Assembly: GCF_005116505.1 (NCBI RefSeq)
Contig: NZ_SWBR01000002.1
Span: forward strand, 558,314 to 622,313
Length of the DNA stretch: 64,000 nt
From: Pedobacter polaris
GTDB lineage: Bacteria; Bacteroidota; Bacteroidia; Sphingobacteriales; Sphingobacteriaceae
Reading direction: 5' to 3'
A program made the position numbers and the translations under genes. Below are positions 9,052 to 19,600 of the stretch, one piece after another (position 1 is the first letter of the stretch; each line of letters opens with the position of its first letter). The notes below the pieces were generated by a model. It was not told where the DNA came from, did no database searches, and saw only the letters and a program-made list of their open reading frames with translations.

Positions 9052-10398
9052 TTATTTAAGATCTGCTAGATTTTGTTTCTCTCTATTCCAAGTAAATGCC
9101 GTAAAGAATATGGCTAAGACGCAAGCTGCAACGATAACTAAAAATCCTCCATCCCATCCCCATTCATCAACTACAAAGCCGATTGCAATGTTTGCAAATA
9201 AAGCACCGCCTAAATAACCGAACAAGCCTGTTAACCCAGCTGCTGTTCCTGCTGCTTTTTTAGGCACTAAATCTAAAGCTTGAACGCCAATTAGCATTAC
9301 TGGACCATAAATTAAAAAACCAATAGCAATTAGCGCAGAAATATCAATCCAAACATTGCCTGGAGGATTTTTCCAATAAACTAGTACAGCTACCAAAACT
9401 AAAGCCATATAAATAACAGTGGCGGGTGCTCTTCGTCCTTTAAAAATTTTATCACTAACCAACCCACATAATAATGTTCCAGGTATACCTGCCCACTCAT
9501 AAGCAAAATAAGACCAACTAGATTCATTAATAGAAAATCCTTTGGCCTGCTGTAAAAAGGCTGGGGCCCAATCTAAAACCCCGTATCTTACTAGGTAAAC
9601 AAATGCATTTGCAAAAGCAATGTACCAAAGCATTCTGTTATTTAAAACATAATTAAAGAAAATTTCTTTGGCTGAGAATTCTTTTTCTTGATCTGCAGAA
9701 TAATTTTTTGGATAATCATTTTTGTACTGTTCAATTGGTGGTAAACCACAGGATTGGGGTGTATCTCTAACAAAAATATAAGCAATTAGTGCAAAAACCA
9801 AAGCAATCAATCCTGGAAAGTAGAGTTGCGCATGCCAATTAGCAAAAATTTCTATTGCCAATATTGATATAGGCCCAACTAAACCTCCACCCACATTGTG
9901 TGCAACATTCCAGATAGACATCGCTGTACCTCGTTCCCTGACAGAATACCAATGCACTACCACTCTGCCACAAGGAGGCCAACCCATGCCTTGAAACCAT
10001 CCATTTATGAATAGCAGAACAAACATAATTGTAACTGAAGATGTCGCATACGGTATAACTCCCATAAAAATCATGGTTACCGCAGATAAAACCAATCCGA
10101 TTGCTAAGAAAATTCTTGCATTGCTTCTATCAGAAAAATTACCCATTATAAATTTACTTAAACCGTAGGCAATGGAAACACTAGATAATGCTATACCAAG
10201 TTCTCCTTTAGAAAAACCTTGCTTCTCCAGTTCTGGGATTACCAATGAAAAGTTCTTCCTAACTAAATAATAACCAGCATAACCTAAAAATATCCCTAAA
10301 AAAACTTTAATTCTCTGCGATTTATATTCAGCATCGATTTCAGATTCTGGCAATAACGGTTTATGCGCTGCTGGTGGTGGAAAAAGTCTAAAACTCAT
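9052..10398 (-). CDS. glpT: Glycerol-3-phosphate:phosphate antiporter GlpT (MFS)
   Basis: A 448-residue inner-membrane MFS protein with about twelve membrane segments. The N-terminal region FLGYAGYYLVRKNFSLVIPELE and the FMGNFSDRSNAR loop are typical of the organophosphate:Pi antiporters, and GWPPCGRVVVHWYSVRERGTAMS-like text matches GlpT/UhpT. It would exchange periplasmic glycerol-3-phosphate for cytoplasmic phosphate. The gene sits between glpQ, whose product releases glycerol-3-phosphate, and the SGNH hydrolase, 37 bases after glpQ, so glpQ-glpT form a transcription unit. UhpT and PgtP are the alternatives; the neighbours favour GlpT. Confidence 0.92.
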   Translation of the reverse strand: MSFRLFPPPAAHKPLLPESEIDAEYKSQRIKVFLGIFLGYAGYYLVRKNFSLVIPELEKQGFSKGELGIALSSVSIAYGLSKFIMGNFSDRSNARIFLAIGLVLSAVTMIFMGVIPYATSSVTIMFVLLFINGWFQGMGWPPCGRVVVHWYSVRERGTAMSIWNVAHNVGGGLVGPISILAIEIFANWHAQLYFPGLIALVFALIAYIFVRDTPQSCGLPPIEQYKNDYPKNYSADQEKEFSAKEIFFNYVLNNRMLWYIAFANAFVYLVRYGVLDWAPAFLQQAKGFSINESSWSYFAYEWAGIPGTLLCGLVSDKIFKGRRAPATVIYMALVLVAVLVYWKNPPGNVWIDISALIAIGFLIYGPVMLIGVQALDLVPKKAAGTAAGLTGLFGYLGGALFANIAIGFVVDEWGWDGGFLVIVAACVLAIFFTAFTWNREKQNLADLK

Positions 10399-10435
10399 GT
10401 ATTATTTAGGTCGATTTAGATTAGTAAATTGTATA

Positions 10436-11329
10436 TTAAAACAAATTAGGATAATCTGTGATGATGCCATCAACTTTTAAAGATTTTAATCTATTGATTT
10501 CTTCAATTGTATTGACTGTCCAAGGGATAACTTTAATTCCATCAGCATGTGCTTTTTTAACTAAATCAGCATCAACCATATTATAATTAGGACTTAAAAT
10601 AAATGGTTTGTAACCTAAATCAGCTATGTTTTCTTCGTAGGTTTTTTTATTGGCTACCAAGAAAGAAGTTTTAACACCAGGATATTTTTGATTAATGATT
10701 TGAATTGTTCTTTTATCAAAAGACTGGATAACCACATAAGGGGTAATTTTTTTACTTTCTATAACATCCATTAATAACTTTACAAAAACTTCTGGTGTTG
10801 GATTAACGACATTATCTCCAGCAACATCACATTTAGTTTCGATATTGTAAAATACTTGTTTTTTGCCTTTAACCTTAATATCATTCTGAACAGCATCAAT
10901 TAAATCAGATAATAAAGGAATAAAGGTTTTAATCTTTTTTTGTTGTGGAAAACCTGTATTTATCTTTGTTCCTATATCAAAAGTTTTTAAAAGATCATAA
11001 TCCATTTGGTAGATTGCATACTTTTTACTGTCGGTTTTAGGAATTTCATTTCCCTCTGGAGTAAGCATAAAACCAGGACTTAAGTAGTCATCATGTGTTA
11101 CTACCACTTTCCCATCTTTGGTAATATGAGTATCCATTTCTAAGGTTGTAATAGAATCAAATTTCATTGCATCTTGCATTGCAATAATGGTATTTTCAGG
11201 CATTAAACCTCTACCACCTCTGTGGGCTTCTGCACTAAAGGCAGGAAATTTGGCTGTCTGTGCACTCATTTGACAAGAATAGCCTAAAAAGGTGATTAAA
11301 CCTAAAGATAGTGTTTTTACAATTTTCAT
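10436..11329 (-). CDS. glpQ: Periplasmic glycerophosphodiester phosphodiesterase GlpQ
   Basis: A 297-residue exported GDPD-family enzyme that cleaves glycerophosphodiesters into glycerol-3-phosphate and an alcohol. After an N-terminal signal (about 1-24) the GDPD motif EAHRGGRGLMPENT is seen at about residues 34-47 (catalytic His, Arg, Glu and Asn), then EMDTHITKDGKVVVTHDD with the second catalytic His and the metal-binding acids. The C-terminal barrel strands (VIPWTVN, DGIITDYP) are also typical. A Cys at about residue 19 follows LGYS, which is a poor lipobox, so the protein may be soluble. It is the first gene of glpQ-glpT-SGNH. Confidence 0.93.
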   Translation of the reverse strand: MKIVKTLSLGLITFLGYSCQMSAQTAKFPAFSAEAHRGGRGLMPENTIIAMQDAMKFDSITTLEMDTHITKDGKVVVTHDDYLSPGFMLTPEGNEIPKTDSKKYAIYQMDYDLLKTFDIGTKINTGFPQQKKIKTFIPLLSDLIDAVQNDIKVKGKKQVFYNIETKCDVAGDNVVNPTPEVFVKLLMDVIESKKITPYVVIQSFDKRTIQIINQKYPGVKTSFLVANKKTYEENIADLGYKPFILSPNYNMVDADLVKKAHADGIKVIPWTVNTIEEINRLKSLKVDGIITDYPNLF

Positions 11330-11433
11330 CTTATTAAATATGCTTTTAGCGGTAAGCTACCATGACTTTAAACAATTCATTATATGATTGTAAAATCATG
11401 GTTGTTTTATTTGATCATTTGTAATTAAATATA

Positions 11434-11463
11434 CAAAGAGCTATTAAAATAAATAGCTCTTTG
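11434..11463 (-). terminator. Hairpin between the small secreted gene and glpQ
   Basis: CAAAGAGCTATT (11434-11445) pairs perfectly with AATAGCTCTTTG (11452-11463). It likely ends the susC-to-11561 transcript, although the T run beyond it is weak. Another palindrome, ATGATT/AATCAT (11384-11399), lies between it and glpQ. Confidence 0.55.
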
Positions 11464-11560
11464 TCCTGTTTTAGATTCCAGTAAATGTTATTAGCAAAGG
11501 ATTAACAACAGTAAACCTTATAATTAGCAATGTACCTTTACTAAAGGCAATACCGCAAAA

Positions 11561-11980
11561 TTATGGAATGATAATATAGTCTGGGCTTGACAACAAACGC
11601 AGGTAATAACTTCTTGAATAACTGTTGCCCTCATTGTTGGAGTAAGATCCATAAAAAAGAACATCGCTGGCTAATAAATCATAACCTTCCTGCATCAAAT
11701 ACTGACCATTTTGGCTAACGCCATCAGGTAGAAATGGAGATGTTGCAGATGGATCTAGACCAAATAGTATGTTGATTGCATAAGTAGGATAAATCCGGGT
11801 TGTCATACTTGCATCGCTATAAAAACGAACCATATAAGTTCCTCTAGTTTCAGTACTCCAATTGTCTCCATTATCTTCCGTAACGGTATAATCATCTTCA
11901 ATTTCAAGATGAGCGTAAACTTGTGAACGACCTACTAGGCTGCATAGCACAATACTGAATAATAAAATAATTTTTTTCAT
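11561..11980 (-). CDS. Small secreted protein of unknown function
   Basis: A 139-residue protein with a clear signal peptide (MKKIILLFSIVLCSLVGRSQ). The mature part is acidic, rich in Tyr, Ser and Thr, and predicted from its alternating pattern to be mostly beta strand. No family motif is recognised. It follows the phosphoesterase gene by 83 bases on the same strand and precedes a terminator-like hairpin, so it is probably the last gene of the susC transcript. A binding or accessory role in the uptake locus is only a guess. Confidence 0.55.
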   Translation of the reverse strand: MKKIILLFSIVLCSLVGRSQVYAHLEIEDDYTVTEDNGDNWSTETRGTYMVRFYSDASMTTRIYPTYAINILFGLDPSATSPFLPDGVSQNGQYLMQEGYDLLASDVLFYGSYSNNEGNSYSRSYYLRLLSSPDYIIIP

Positions 11981-12063
11981 TGTTTTTTGATTAAAATGTT
12001 TAATTTTTACTAAAGTAAAACAGTATTATTAGCTAACTATTAAGCAATTATAAATTATATTTA

Positions 12064-13464
12064 TTAACTCATCTCGGAAATATATTTCTCTCCGAAACGA
12101 TCTGTTGCTACTACTTTTACTTTTTTAACAGATGGCTCGAAATGGGCTATAAATAAATGATCTGTCATTCTAGGTTCTGGAAAAGTTCTACCTAATGGTA
12201 ATTTATCGCCCTTATATAATTGAACAGAAAGTGGATCAAATCCTTTTTGTTGTTCCATTATTCCCATCGGCTTTCCATCTAAAAAATATTCTACTTTCCA
12301 CTTAGGATCATAGTTCCAAACATTGGCAATTAACCTTTTTTGATTGGTTAGCTCATCAACGTAAAGACGAATTTGTTCTTTTCTATCTAAGCCTGTTGGT
12401 TGGTAATACCATTTTAAATCAGTACCATTAACTTCATATACTCCATATCCACTAGGCGTTCCATCTTCACAAATTGGACCAGTCCACCAAGCACCACATA
12501 CTGTTCCATGGTTATGTTCAAATACATCATTTGTAATCATGTTTCTGTTGTAATGGGTATGACCAGACATGATATGTACATTAGAAAATCCGGAAATAAC
12601 CTTAAAGAAATCTTCGTTATTTTTAACTCCACTATTAACAGGAATATGTAGTGAAATGATTATCAAAGCATCTTTGGCAACATGTTGTAAATCTTTTGCC
12701 ATCCAATCTAATTGGGCTTGACTTATAAAACCATCGTAATTGCGTTCGGTACCTAAATACCTCACATCATCTAAAACAATATAATGCGCTTTACCCCTAT
12801 TAAAAGAATAATAAGTTGGCCCATAATGCTCACTGAAAGTCTTATCGGATGTTTCATCTCCGCCCATGCGGTAATCCATATCATGATTACCTAAAGCCTG
12901 AAAGAATGGAATACCCATTTCAGCCACTGCTTTATTATAGTCTGCAAATAATTCGTGGTTATCCCAAACGATATCACCAACACAAATACCATGAACAGGG
13001 GTATTTCCCATAGACTTGATGATTTTTTTTGTATCTGGTACAGAATAGGTCATCATTTTCTCCACATCCTTTTTATTCTTTACTTGCGGATCTGCCCAAA
13101 TGATGAAATTATGTTTATCATCATTTCTACTCAATGCTTTTAGTTCAAAGTTTAGCTTTGTTGAAGTAGCAAATTTCTCATAGTGTTTAGCTAAATAGCT
13201 TTCCGTTTTAAACTCATACCCTGATGGTGTGCTTAACCAAATAAATTTGGCTAAAATATTTACTTCAATAGTATAATTACCATCCGCATCTGTTTGCACT
13301 ACATTAAATCCATCAGAAACTACAACGTTTGCAATACCTTTTCCCTTGCTGGTTATACGACCAGAAATTTTGATTACGGTGTCAAAAAAGGAATGAGCTT
13401 TTAGGCTAATAAATAAAGTTGTAGCTAATAAGCTTGACTTTTGTATAAATGATCTTCTATTCAT
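12064..13464 (-). CDS. Tat-exported calcineurin-like phosphoesterase
   Basis: A 466-residue metallophosphoesterase. The N-terminus MNRRSFIQKSSLLATTLF has a twin-arginine motif (RRSFIQK), so export folded with metal is likely. Residues ~30-110 form a carboxypeptidase-regulatory/MetallophosN-like beta sandwich (SGRITSKGKGIANVVVSDG). The catalytic core shows ADPQ (variant of DxH), GDIVWD, GNHDMD, SLHIP and GHTHYNRN, the usual two-metal ligand series. A C-terminal beta domain (~380-466) follows, as in MetallophosC proteins. It starts 2 bases after the DUF5689 lipoprotein gene. Phosphomonoester or phosphodiester hydrolysis of the imported substrate is the natural inference; the exact substrate is unknown. 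Confidence 0.88.
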   Translation of the reverse strand: MNRRSFIQKSSLLATTLFISLKAHSFFDTVIKISGRITSKGKGIANVVVSDGFNVVQTDADGNYTIEVNILAKFIWLSTPSGYEFKTESYLAKHYEKFATSTKLNFELKALSRNDDKHNFIIWADPQVKNKKDVEKMMTYSVPDTKKIIKSMGNTPVHGICVGDIVWDNHELFADYNKAVAEMGIPFFQALGNHDMDYRMGGDETSDKTFSEHYGPTYYSFNRGKAHYIVLDDVRYLGTERNYDGFISQAQLDWMAKDLQHVAKDALIIISLHIPVNSGVKNNEDFFKVISGFSNVHIMSGHTHYNRNMITNDVFEHNHGTVCGAWWTGPICEDGTPSGYGVYEVNGTDLKWYYQPTGLDRKEQIRLYVDELTNQKRLIANVWNYDPKWKVEYFLDGKPMGIMEQQKGFDPLSVQLYKGDKLPLGRTFPEPRMTDHLFIAHFEPSVKKVKVVATDRFGEKYISEMS

Positions 13465-13466
13465 AA

Positions 13467-15002
13467 TTAGTTTATAACCTTAGTTACATCAGCTTTTCCT
13501 TCAATATCAGCAAGGGTTTTAGGTGTAAGAATCGGTTTGTCTACACGTAGAGACCCTACCCATTTTTTAGCTGTAGCATCATATACTCCACCCAAATAAC
13601 TGAAACTATTAACACCAGGATTAGCCCCTACTTTGGTTGTATTGGTACCCTGTGTATAAAAAGGCTGAAAAGTGGCTCCATTATTTCTTTTATAACGATC
13701 ATTATCACATATAGCATAACCAACACCATTTCCAAATAAGCTACCACCACCAGCAAAGAAAATAACATCAGATGGAACAGTGTTTAGATCAACGTTGGTA
13801 GTTGCAAAAACTGCAATTCCTCCAGCGTTACCTGTATTAGCCAATAAATTTGATGTCTTAGTTCCAATACCGTTATCACCATCTATATTAGCATATTGCT
13901 TACTCACTGCCCAGTTAGCATTGCTAATATCGGTAGAGCCATTGCCATTGATTACTTTATTACCACCAACATAAAAGAAAGTACCTTTTGCTACAGTACC
14001 TCTAGTAATATTAAATTTATAGGTCCTCAAGTCGCCAGTAGCCCAACCGTTAACAGGAAAGCCTGTTGGAGTAGAAGCGCCAGCATTATTCGTTGTAAAT
14101 AGACTAAAATTCTTTTGTCTAAAATCAAGATCTTGAGTAGCCATTAGTTGTATGTACTCAAAATTGGCATCAGTACTAGTTGGGTCGGCAAAGAATCCAG
14201 TAATAATTACTGGATTTGGACCTAATGGAATACTTGCATCAACTGTAAGACTAGTAGGTGTAAAATCTGACTTAACACGAGGATAAATTTGTGACGCAAC
14301 TGTTGCTGATGGGATAACTATACCTTTTATAATTGCAGAATATGGTAAAAATTCACGTTTAAAACTTGCATTACTACTCACATTCATTTGCATATCTCCT
14401 GAGCCTTCGTTAAAGGTTTTTACACCTTCTATAGTTTCAACACCTATATTAGGTTCGAAATTACAGTTGTAGATGACGGCTAAACAGCTCTCGAAACGTT
14501 CTGGAGCTAATTTAAGATTAGACGTAGAAACTTGAACAGTTCTTAAGGTTACACCAGACGCTTTTTTCTCTACATTGGCTGCCGTTAATCCAGTAATTTG
14601 TAAGATACCACTTATTCGTTTAAGTACCCCTCCCTCTAGATTTATATGAACAGAATCTCCTGGAATGTAATTCGCAGCAGCTGCACCAATATTAATAGCT
14701 ATTCCTCTTAGGGAATCTATACCGCCACCAAAATCTTTAGCATTTTGAACGAAAAGCAAACCATTTGGCATATTACCACCAGTTTGATCAGAAATAACCT
14801 GCCCTCTTAAATAAGATGCTTCACGTAAATTTTCCTTAGTAAGCGTTACATCAACACCTCTATGTATCCTTCTCAAATCTAAATTTGCTATATAGGAACT
14901 AACCGAACCTTTTACAACATTAATCTCGTCGTCTGGCTTACAGCTAGACCATAGTGCAGCAAAAACAGTAAATACTACAATATATTTTATAAGATCTTTC
15001 AT
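13467..15002 (-). CDS. DUF5689-containing surface or periplasmic lipoprotein
   Basis: A 511-residue lipoprotein: N-terminus MKDLIKYIVVFTVFAALWSSCKPDDE with lipidation Cys at about residue 21. The region ~35-240 (ASYLRGQVISDQTGGNMPNG and following) matches the OB-fold-like DUF5689 pattern found in Bacteroidetes uptake loci. The second half (~270-500) is beta-rich with aromatic and Gly-rich strands, like a lamin-tail or choice-of-anchor ligand-binding domain. The acidic residues just after Cys (DDE) resemble the surface-export signal of Bacteroidetes lipoproteins. It lies between susD and the phosphoesterase gene, which suggests that it binds the substrate at the surface. Confidence 0.75.
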   Translation of the reverse strand: MKDLIKYIVVFTVFAALWSSCKPDDEINVVKGSVSSYIANLDLRRIHRGVDVTLTKENLREASYLRGQVISDQTGGNMPNGLLFVQNAKDFGGGIDSLRGIAINIGAAAANYIPGDSVHINLEGGVLKRISGILQITGLTAANVEKKASGVTLRTVQVSTSNLKLAPERFESCLAVIYNCNFEPNIGVETIEGVKTFNEGSGDMQMNVSSNASFKREFLPYSAIIKGIVIPSATVASQIYPRVKSDFTPTSLTVDASIPLGPNPVIITGFFADPTSTDANFEYIQLMATQDLDFRQKNFSLFTTNNAGASTPTGFPVNGWATGDLRTYKFNITRGTVAKGTFFYVGGNKVINGNGSTDISNANWAVSKQYANIDGDNGIGTKTSNLLANTGNAGGIAVFATTNVDLNTVPSDVIFFAGGGSLFGNGVGYAICDNDRYKRNNGATFQPFYTQGTNTTKVGANPGVNSFSYLGGVYDATAKKWVGSLRVDKPILTPKTLADIEGKADVTKVIN

Positions 15003-15034
15003 TATATTTTTTTATTTTAAAATGATGTGAAAAA

Positions 15035-16642
15035 TTATGGTTTTTGCCACCAAACCAATGTATTAATGTCGTCAGCTCCTTGCGTAGCTATAGCATTTTT
15101 GTAATTAGTTGGATTAGTTGATTGGGTAATAGTTGGATAAAACAATCTAGCAGGCATTTTAGCTCCATTTACTAAACCCGGTCCTTTTGGTAATTGCGGA
15201 TGCCCAGTGCGTCTATATTCAAACCATTGTTGAAAGTCTACCAAAAACATAGCGTAGTATTTTTGAAGATGTATCATTTCCATTTTACTATTATTACCGT
15301 AGGTCGAATCGTCTAAAGGAAGTGCTGGCTTCCAAGCTAAATTATTATCATTTAAATAGCTAATAAAATTAGCTTGAGTTAAACTCGAAATAAAATTTGG
15401 TCTCCAATAATTGATAGCGTCAGCTATACCCTGATGATAAAAATCACCTGCATTACCATTAATCCATCCTTTTGCAGCTGCCTCTGCTTTTATAAAGCTA
15501 ACCTCAGCTACATTCATGATAATGCCTGTGTAAGCATCTCGTTGTAAATTATATGATTTTTTTCTAGCAGCAGTCCCCGTACCATCTACATCGTCGTCGG
15601 CATTAAAATGTGCCAATATACCTGGAATCGCACCTGGAACAGATCCGCTAGGGATACCTTCTACTCCATCTATGCTCCAACGTGATGTATAAGAAGGTGC
15701 CCCCATGTTAGTTACGCATGGATGTCCCCAAGTCATCAATTTTCCCAAAAAGAAGTCACATAAGCCTATTGCCCTGAAATCATTAGGACGTATACTAGAC
15801 ATAAAAGGTGAAGTATATAATGCCGCTGCTGAATTTGAACCTGTCCATAATATCCTACCATTATCTCCATTTTGATTAATAGCACCTTGGTCATTGTTTG
15901 TAATAATAGGATAATTAGCAGGATTAGTATCGATAATCTCTTTTATTTTAGCTACTGTATTAGCAGCTACTTCTGACTTTCCTGCAATACGCAACAACAA
16001 TCTCAAATATAAAGAATTGCCTAATTTACGCCACTTAGCTACATCTCCTTTGTAAACTGGGTCACTTTGAGGAACAATTGCCCTTCCCTTTTTAAGTAGT
16101 TCGTTAGCCTCTTCTAATTTTTTAAACAAATCCAAATAAATGTCTTTCTGTTTATCAAAAACCGGTTGTAGATTATTTCTACCATCATTAGCTTGGGTAT
16201 AGGGTACATCTCCGTAAGTATCGGTTAATAAAGAATATATCCAAGCCTGCGTAATCAAGGAAATACCCTGATAAGATTCGTTAATACTTTCCGGCTTACT
16301 TGCAATAGTGTAGATATCTTTAATATTGGTTAAATTAACATACCAACCGTTCCAAGTATTATCTGCCTGGGTACGTCTGATATCATATCTAAATACCTTT
16401 CCTTCTGCAGGGCTCAATTCAACAGTAACCTGCATTAACTCGTTATTGAAATTACGGTTACGCAGCATATTGGTTGCCATAAGATTGACTAATGTTGGCG
16501 CTAAAAGTTGCTCAGGAGTAGCTTTCACATTGCCCAGTGGATCAGTATTTACCTCATTAAAGTCTTTCGTACATGAGAATGTAGATAAACTTAAAGCGGC
16601 TAAAAGTATATATATGATATTTTTTTTATTCATTTTCATCAT
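15035..16642 (-). CDS. SusD/RagB-family substrate-binding lipoprotein (SusD-like_2)
   Basis: A 535-residue outer-membrane lipoprotein. The signal peptide ends LSTFSC (Cys at about residue 24), followed by TKDFNEVNTDPLG, a typical SusD-like_2 start. Helical TPR-like repeats run through the middle and the C-terminus ends in the usual NDINTLVWWQKP-type tail. SusD proteins close over the SusC channel and hand over the ligand. It starts 8 bases after susC ends. The first codons give two adjacent Met then a third (MMKMNKK), so the start could be 6 or 9 bases further in. The ligand is not readable from sequence; the locus holds no glycoside hydrolase. Confidence 0.93.
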   Translation of the reverse strand: MMKMNKKNIIYILLAALSLSTFSCTKDFNEVNTDPLGNVKATPEQLLAPTLVNLMATNMLRNRNFNNELMQVTVELSPAEGKVFRYDIRRTQADNTWNGWYVNLTNIKDIYTIASKPESINESYQGISLITQAWIYSLLTDTYGDVPYTQANDGRNNLQPVFDKQKDIYLDLFKKLEEANELLKKGRAIVPQSDPVYKGDVAKWRKLGNSLYLRLLLRIAGKSEVAANTVAKIKEIIDTNPANYPIITNNDQGAINQNGDNGRILWTGSNSAAALYTSPFMSSIRPNDFRAIGLCDFFLGKLMTWGHPCVTNMGAPSYTSRWSIDGVEGIPSGSVPGAIPGILAHFNADDDVDGTGTAARKKSYNLQRDAYTGIIMNVAEVSFIKAEAAAKGWINGNAGDFYHQGIADAINYWRPNFISSLTQANFISYLNDNNLAWKPALPLDDSTYGNNSKMEMIHLQKYYAMFLVDFQQWFEYRRTGHPQLPKGPGLVNGAKMPARLFYPTITQSTNPTNYKNAIATQGADDINTLVWWQKP

Positions 16643-16650
16643 TTTAAGTA

Positions 16651-19600
16651 TTAAATGCCCACAACTAAACGTAATCCATAATTTCTTGTTGATGGTAGCT
16701 GTCCAACTTCAAAACCTTGTTGAATATCAGAACCAGACAATGTTCCAAACTCAGGATCGAAACCTGGCCAACGCGACCATATAAATAGGTTACGTCCATA
16801 CGCACTGATTGTCATTTTACTAAAACCAATTCTTTGCAAGAATTTCTTATTAAAACTATAAGTAAGATTGGCTTCTCTAAACTTCAGGTAATTTGTGCTA
16901 TAAACCGCTCCTTCTGCTTGGTTATAACCTATTGTCTCATAATAACTCTGTATGTCGGCAGCTATCACATCATTTGGCCTATAGGTTCCCAAACGATTAC
17001 CATTCACATCTGTATTCTCTACCACTCCTTGTCCTAAAATACCATTATATCTACCAGGCAAGGTAAGTGATGATTTACCAAATCTTAATAATTGAGCCAT
17101 TGTCATAGAGTGCCCTACCGCTCCTAATTGAGCATCGAAAAGTACATTCATACTTACTTGTTTGTATGTAAAACCTGTACCAAAACTATATCTAAATAAA
17201 GGCATTGTATTGCCTAAATACCTTATATTATTATCAATTCTTGGTACGCCAGTTTTTTCGTCAAATATGATTTGCCCATCAGATGTGCGCAAAAAGCCAT
17301 TGCCATATAAATCACCCATACTACCACCAACTTGCGCCACAATTTGTCCTCCATTACCAAATCCACCAGTACGTAACACAACTGAACTATCAGCCAATTC
17401 TTTAATTTTATTACGGTTGGCTGTGAAAGTACCATTAACCGTCCAACTGAAGTTCTTAGATTTTATTGGCGTAGCGTTCAATGCAATTTCAATACCCTTA
17501 TTATCAACTTGTCCTACGTTAAACACACCTATATTATACCCTGTTGATTTATCGAGGATACGGCTAAGTATTTGATTTTTGGTATTCCCTGAATAGATGG
17601 CAAAATCTAAATTTAAGCGATTATTAAACATCTTTAAATCTAACCCTAATTCTACGGTAGTAGTAATTAATGGTTTAAGATTTGCATTAGGCAAAATGGT
17701 TGGATTAGTCAATGCATTGCCTGGATATGTATTATTTGCAGCTATTAAATAGTTGTATTCAGTACGATAAGGAATAGTACTACCACTACCTACTTGTGCA
17801 ATAGAAGCTCTAAATTTCGCAAAGCTGATAGACTTTGGTAATTTCCAATAATCTGAAGCTATGAAAGCTAAACTTGCAGAGGGATAAAAGAAACCCACAT
17901 TATCTGTTCTTGTAATGGTCGCCAAAGTACTGTTCCAATCTTGACGGGCCGTTAAATCTAGATATAAATAATTTTTATACGAAAAAGATGCTGTTCCATA
18001 AAAACTGTTGATCCTGTAACGTGCAGTATCCGGCGCATATACTAATGGATTAAGGTTATTATCTAATCTGAAAATATTTGGCGTAACCAAACCATCAGCA
18101 CGAACTTCTAATCTATTATATTCGTTACGCATTTGGCTTCCACCTAAGCTAGCATTCAGTTGAAAATCTTTGCCTATTTTTTTATCATATTTCAACATGA
18201 AGTCAGCACTAATTTCGTAAGAGCGTATGTTACTTACACGATAAGCACCTTGAGCCCATCCAGTTCCATTAGCACCAAAAGGTCTTTTAGTTTCTCGCAC
18301 ATCCTTATTCAAATCCCCAGAAGCACGAACCATTAAACTTAGTTCTTTGGTAAATTTATAGTTAGCTTGTATATTACCCAAAAAACCATTACGACGTTGT
18401 CCATTCAAGTACTGTTCAGAAATGGCGTAAGGTCCTTCTGGAAATGAGGTGGTTAAATCCGAAAATTCTATAAATTCTCTACCAGTTTTCCAATAATCTC
18501 TGTACCAATCGGTATTGATGTTCGGTTGAGAAAATGCAAACCAGTACATTAAAGATTGATTACCAAAACCTGTAGTAGGCAAATTATCGGCATTTCGATT
18601 ACTATACTGTGCCTTTATGTTGACACTAAGTTTTTTGGTGATATTTGAATTAGCATTTAAAGCTACAGATGTACGTTCTAAACCTGTATTTGGAACGATC
18701 CACTCATTTTCACCATGACTAGCAGTTAACCGTAATCCAACTCCTTTATACGTACCATCTAAAGTAAGGGAATTTGTTTGCTCAAAACCAGTAACAAAAA
18801 AAGCGTCAATAGGATCTTCGTATGCCACAAATGGTGTACGTGTTGTACCAAGTGCTTTAGTTGCTGGATCATATTGATAAAACATTAATCCCGTACCCAA
18901 TGGAGGTCCGTAAGCGGCACTAACAGCACCTGTTCCCCATTGATAGAAATTGGAACCATCATTACCCAAACCAAACTCAGTTTGCCTATCTGGTTTTCTA
19001 TTCACTTGCTCCCAAGCACTGTTAGAAGTAAATGTAATCCCCACCGTTTTTCTATTCTTGGTTGCAGATTTAGTGGTTATGACAATAGCTCCATTAGCAC
19101 CACGTTGTCCATACAAAGCCGAAGCTGCTGGTCCCTTAAGCACAGTCACACTTTCAATATCCTCAGAGTTTAAATCATTCAATCCACTCCCAAAATCCAC
19201 TGGCATAATATCACCACCTGTACCGTAAGCACCACCACCTGTAGCTGCAGTTCTTCTGGAACTACTTGAAGCAACCACACCATCAATTACAATAAGTGCT
19301 TCGTTGTCTCCTGTTAAATTGTTTTCACCCCTTAATATAATTTTATTTGAAGCAGCAGGTCCACTATTACGCACTAAATTTAAACCTGCAACTTTACCAG
19401 ACAAAGCATCAGTCCAGTTACTCGAAATAGCATTAGTAATCGTGGTGCTGTCTAAAGTTGTAGTTGCATAACCTAAAGCTCGTTCAGAACGTTTAATACC
19501 TAAGGCGGTGGTAATTACAACCTCACTTAACTGGCTTGAAGATTCTTTAATACGAATAACTAAGTTAGCTTGGCCATCATTAAATGTTCTAGTTATAGTA

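Noticed and set aside
11270-11275. GlpQ as a lipoprotein
   Set aside because: The Cys follows Gly-Tyr-Ser, a poor lipobox, so a soluble periplasmic form is more likely.
16326-16784. Open frame of 152 codons antisense to susD and susC
   Set aside because: It overlaps two well-supported genes on the other strand and has no recognisable domain or start context.
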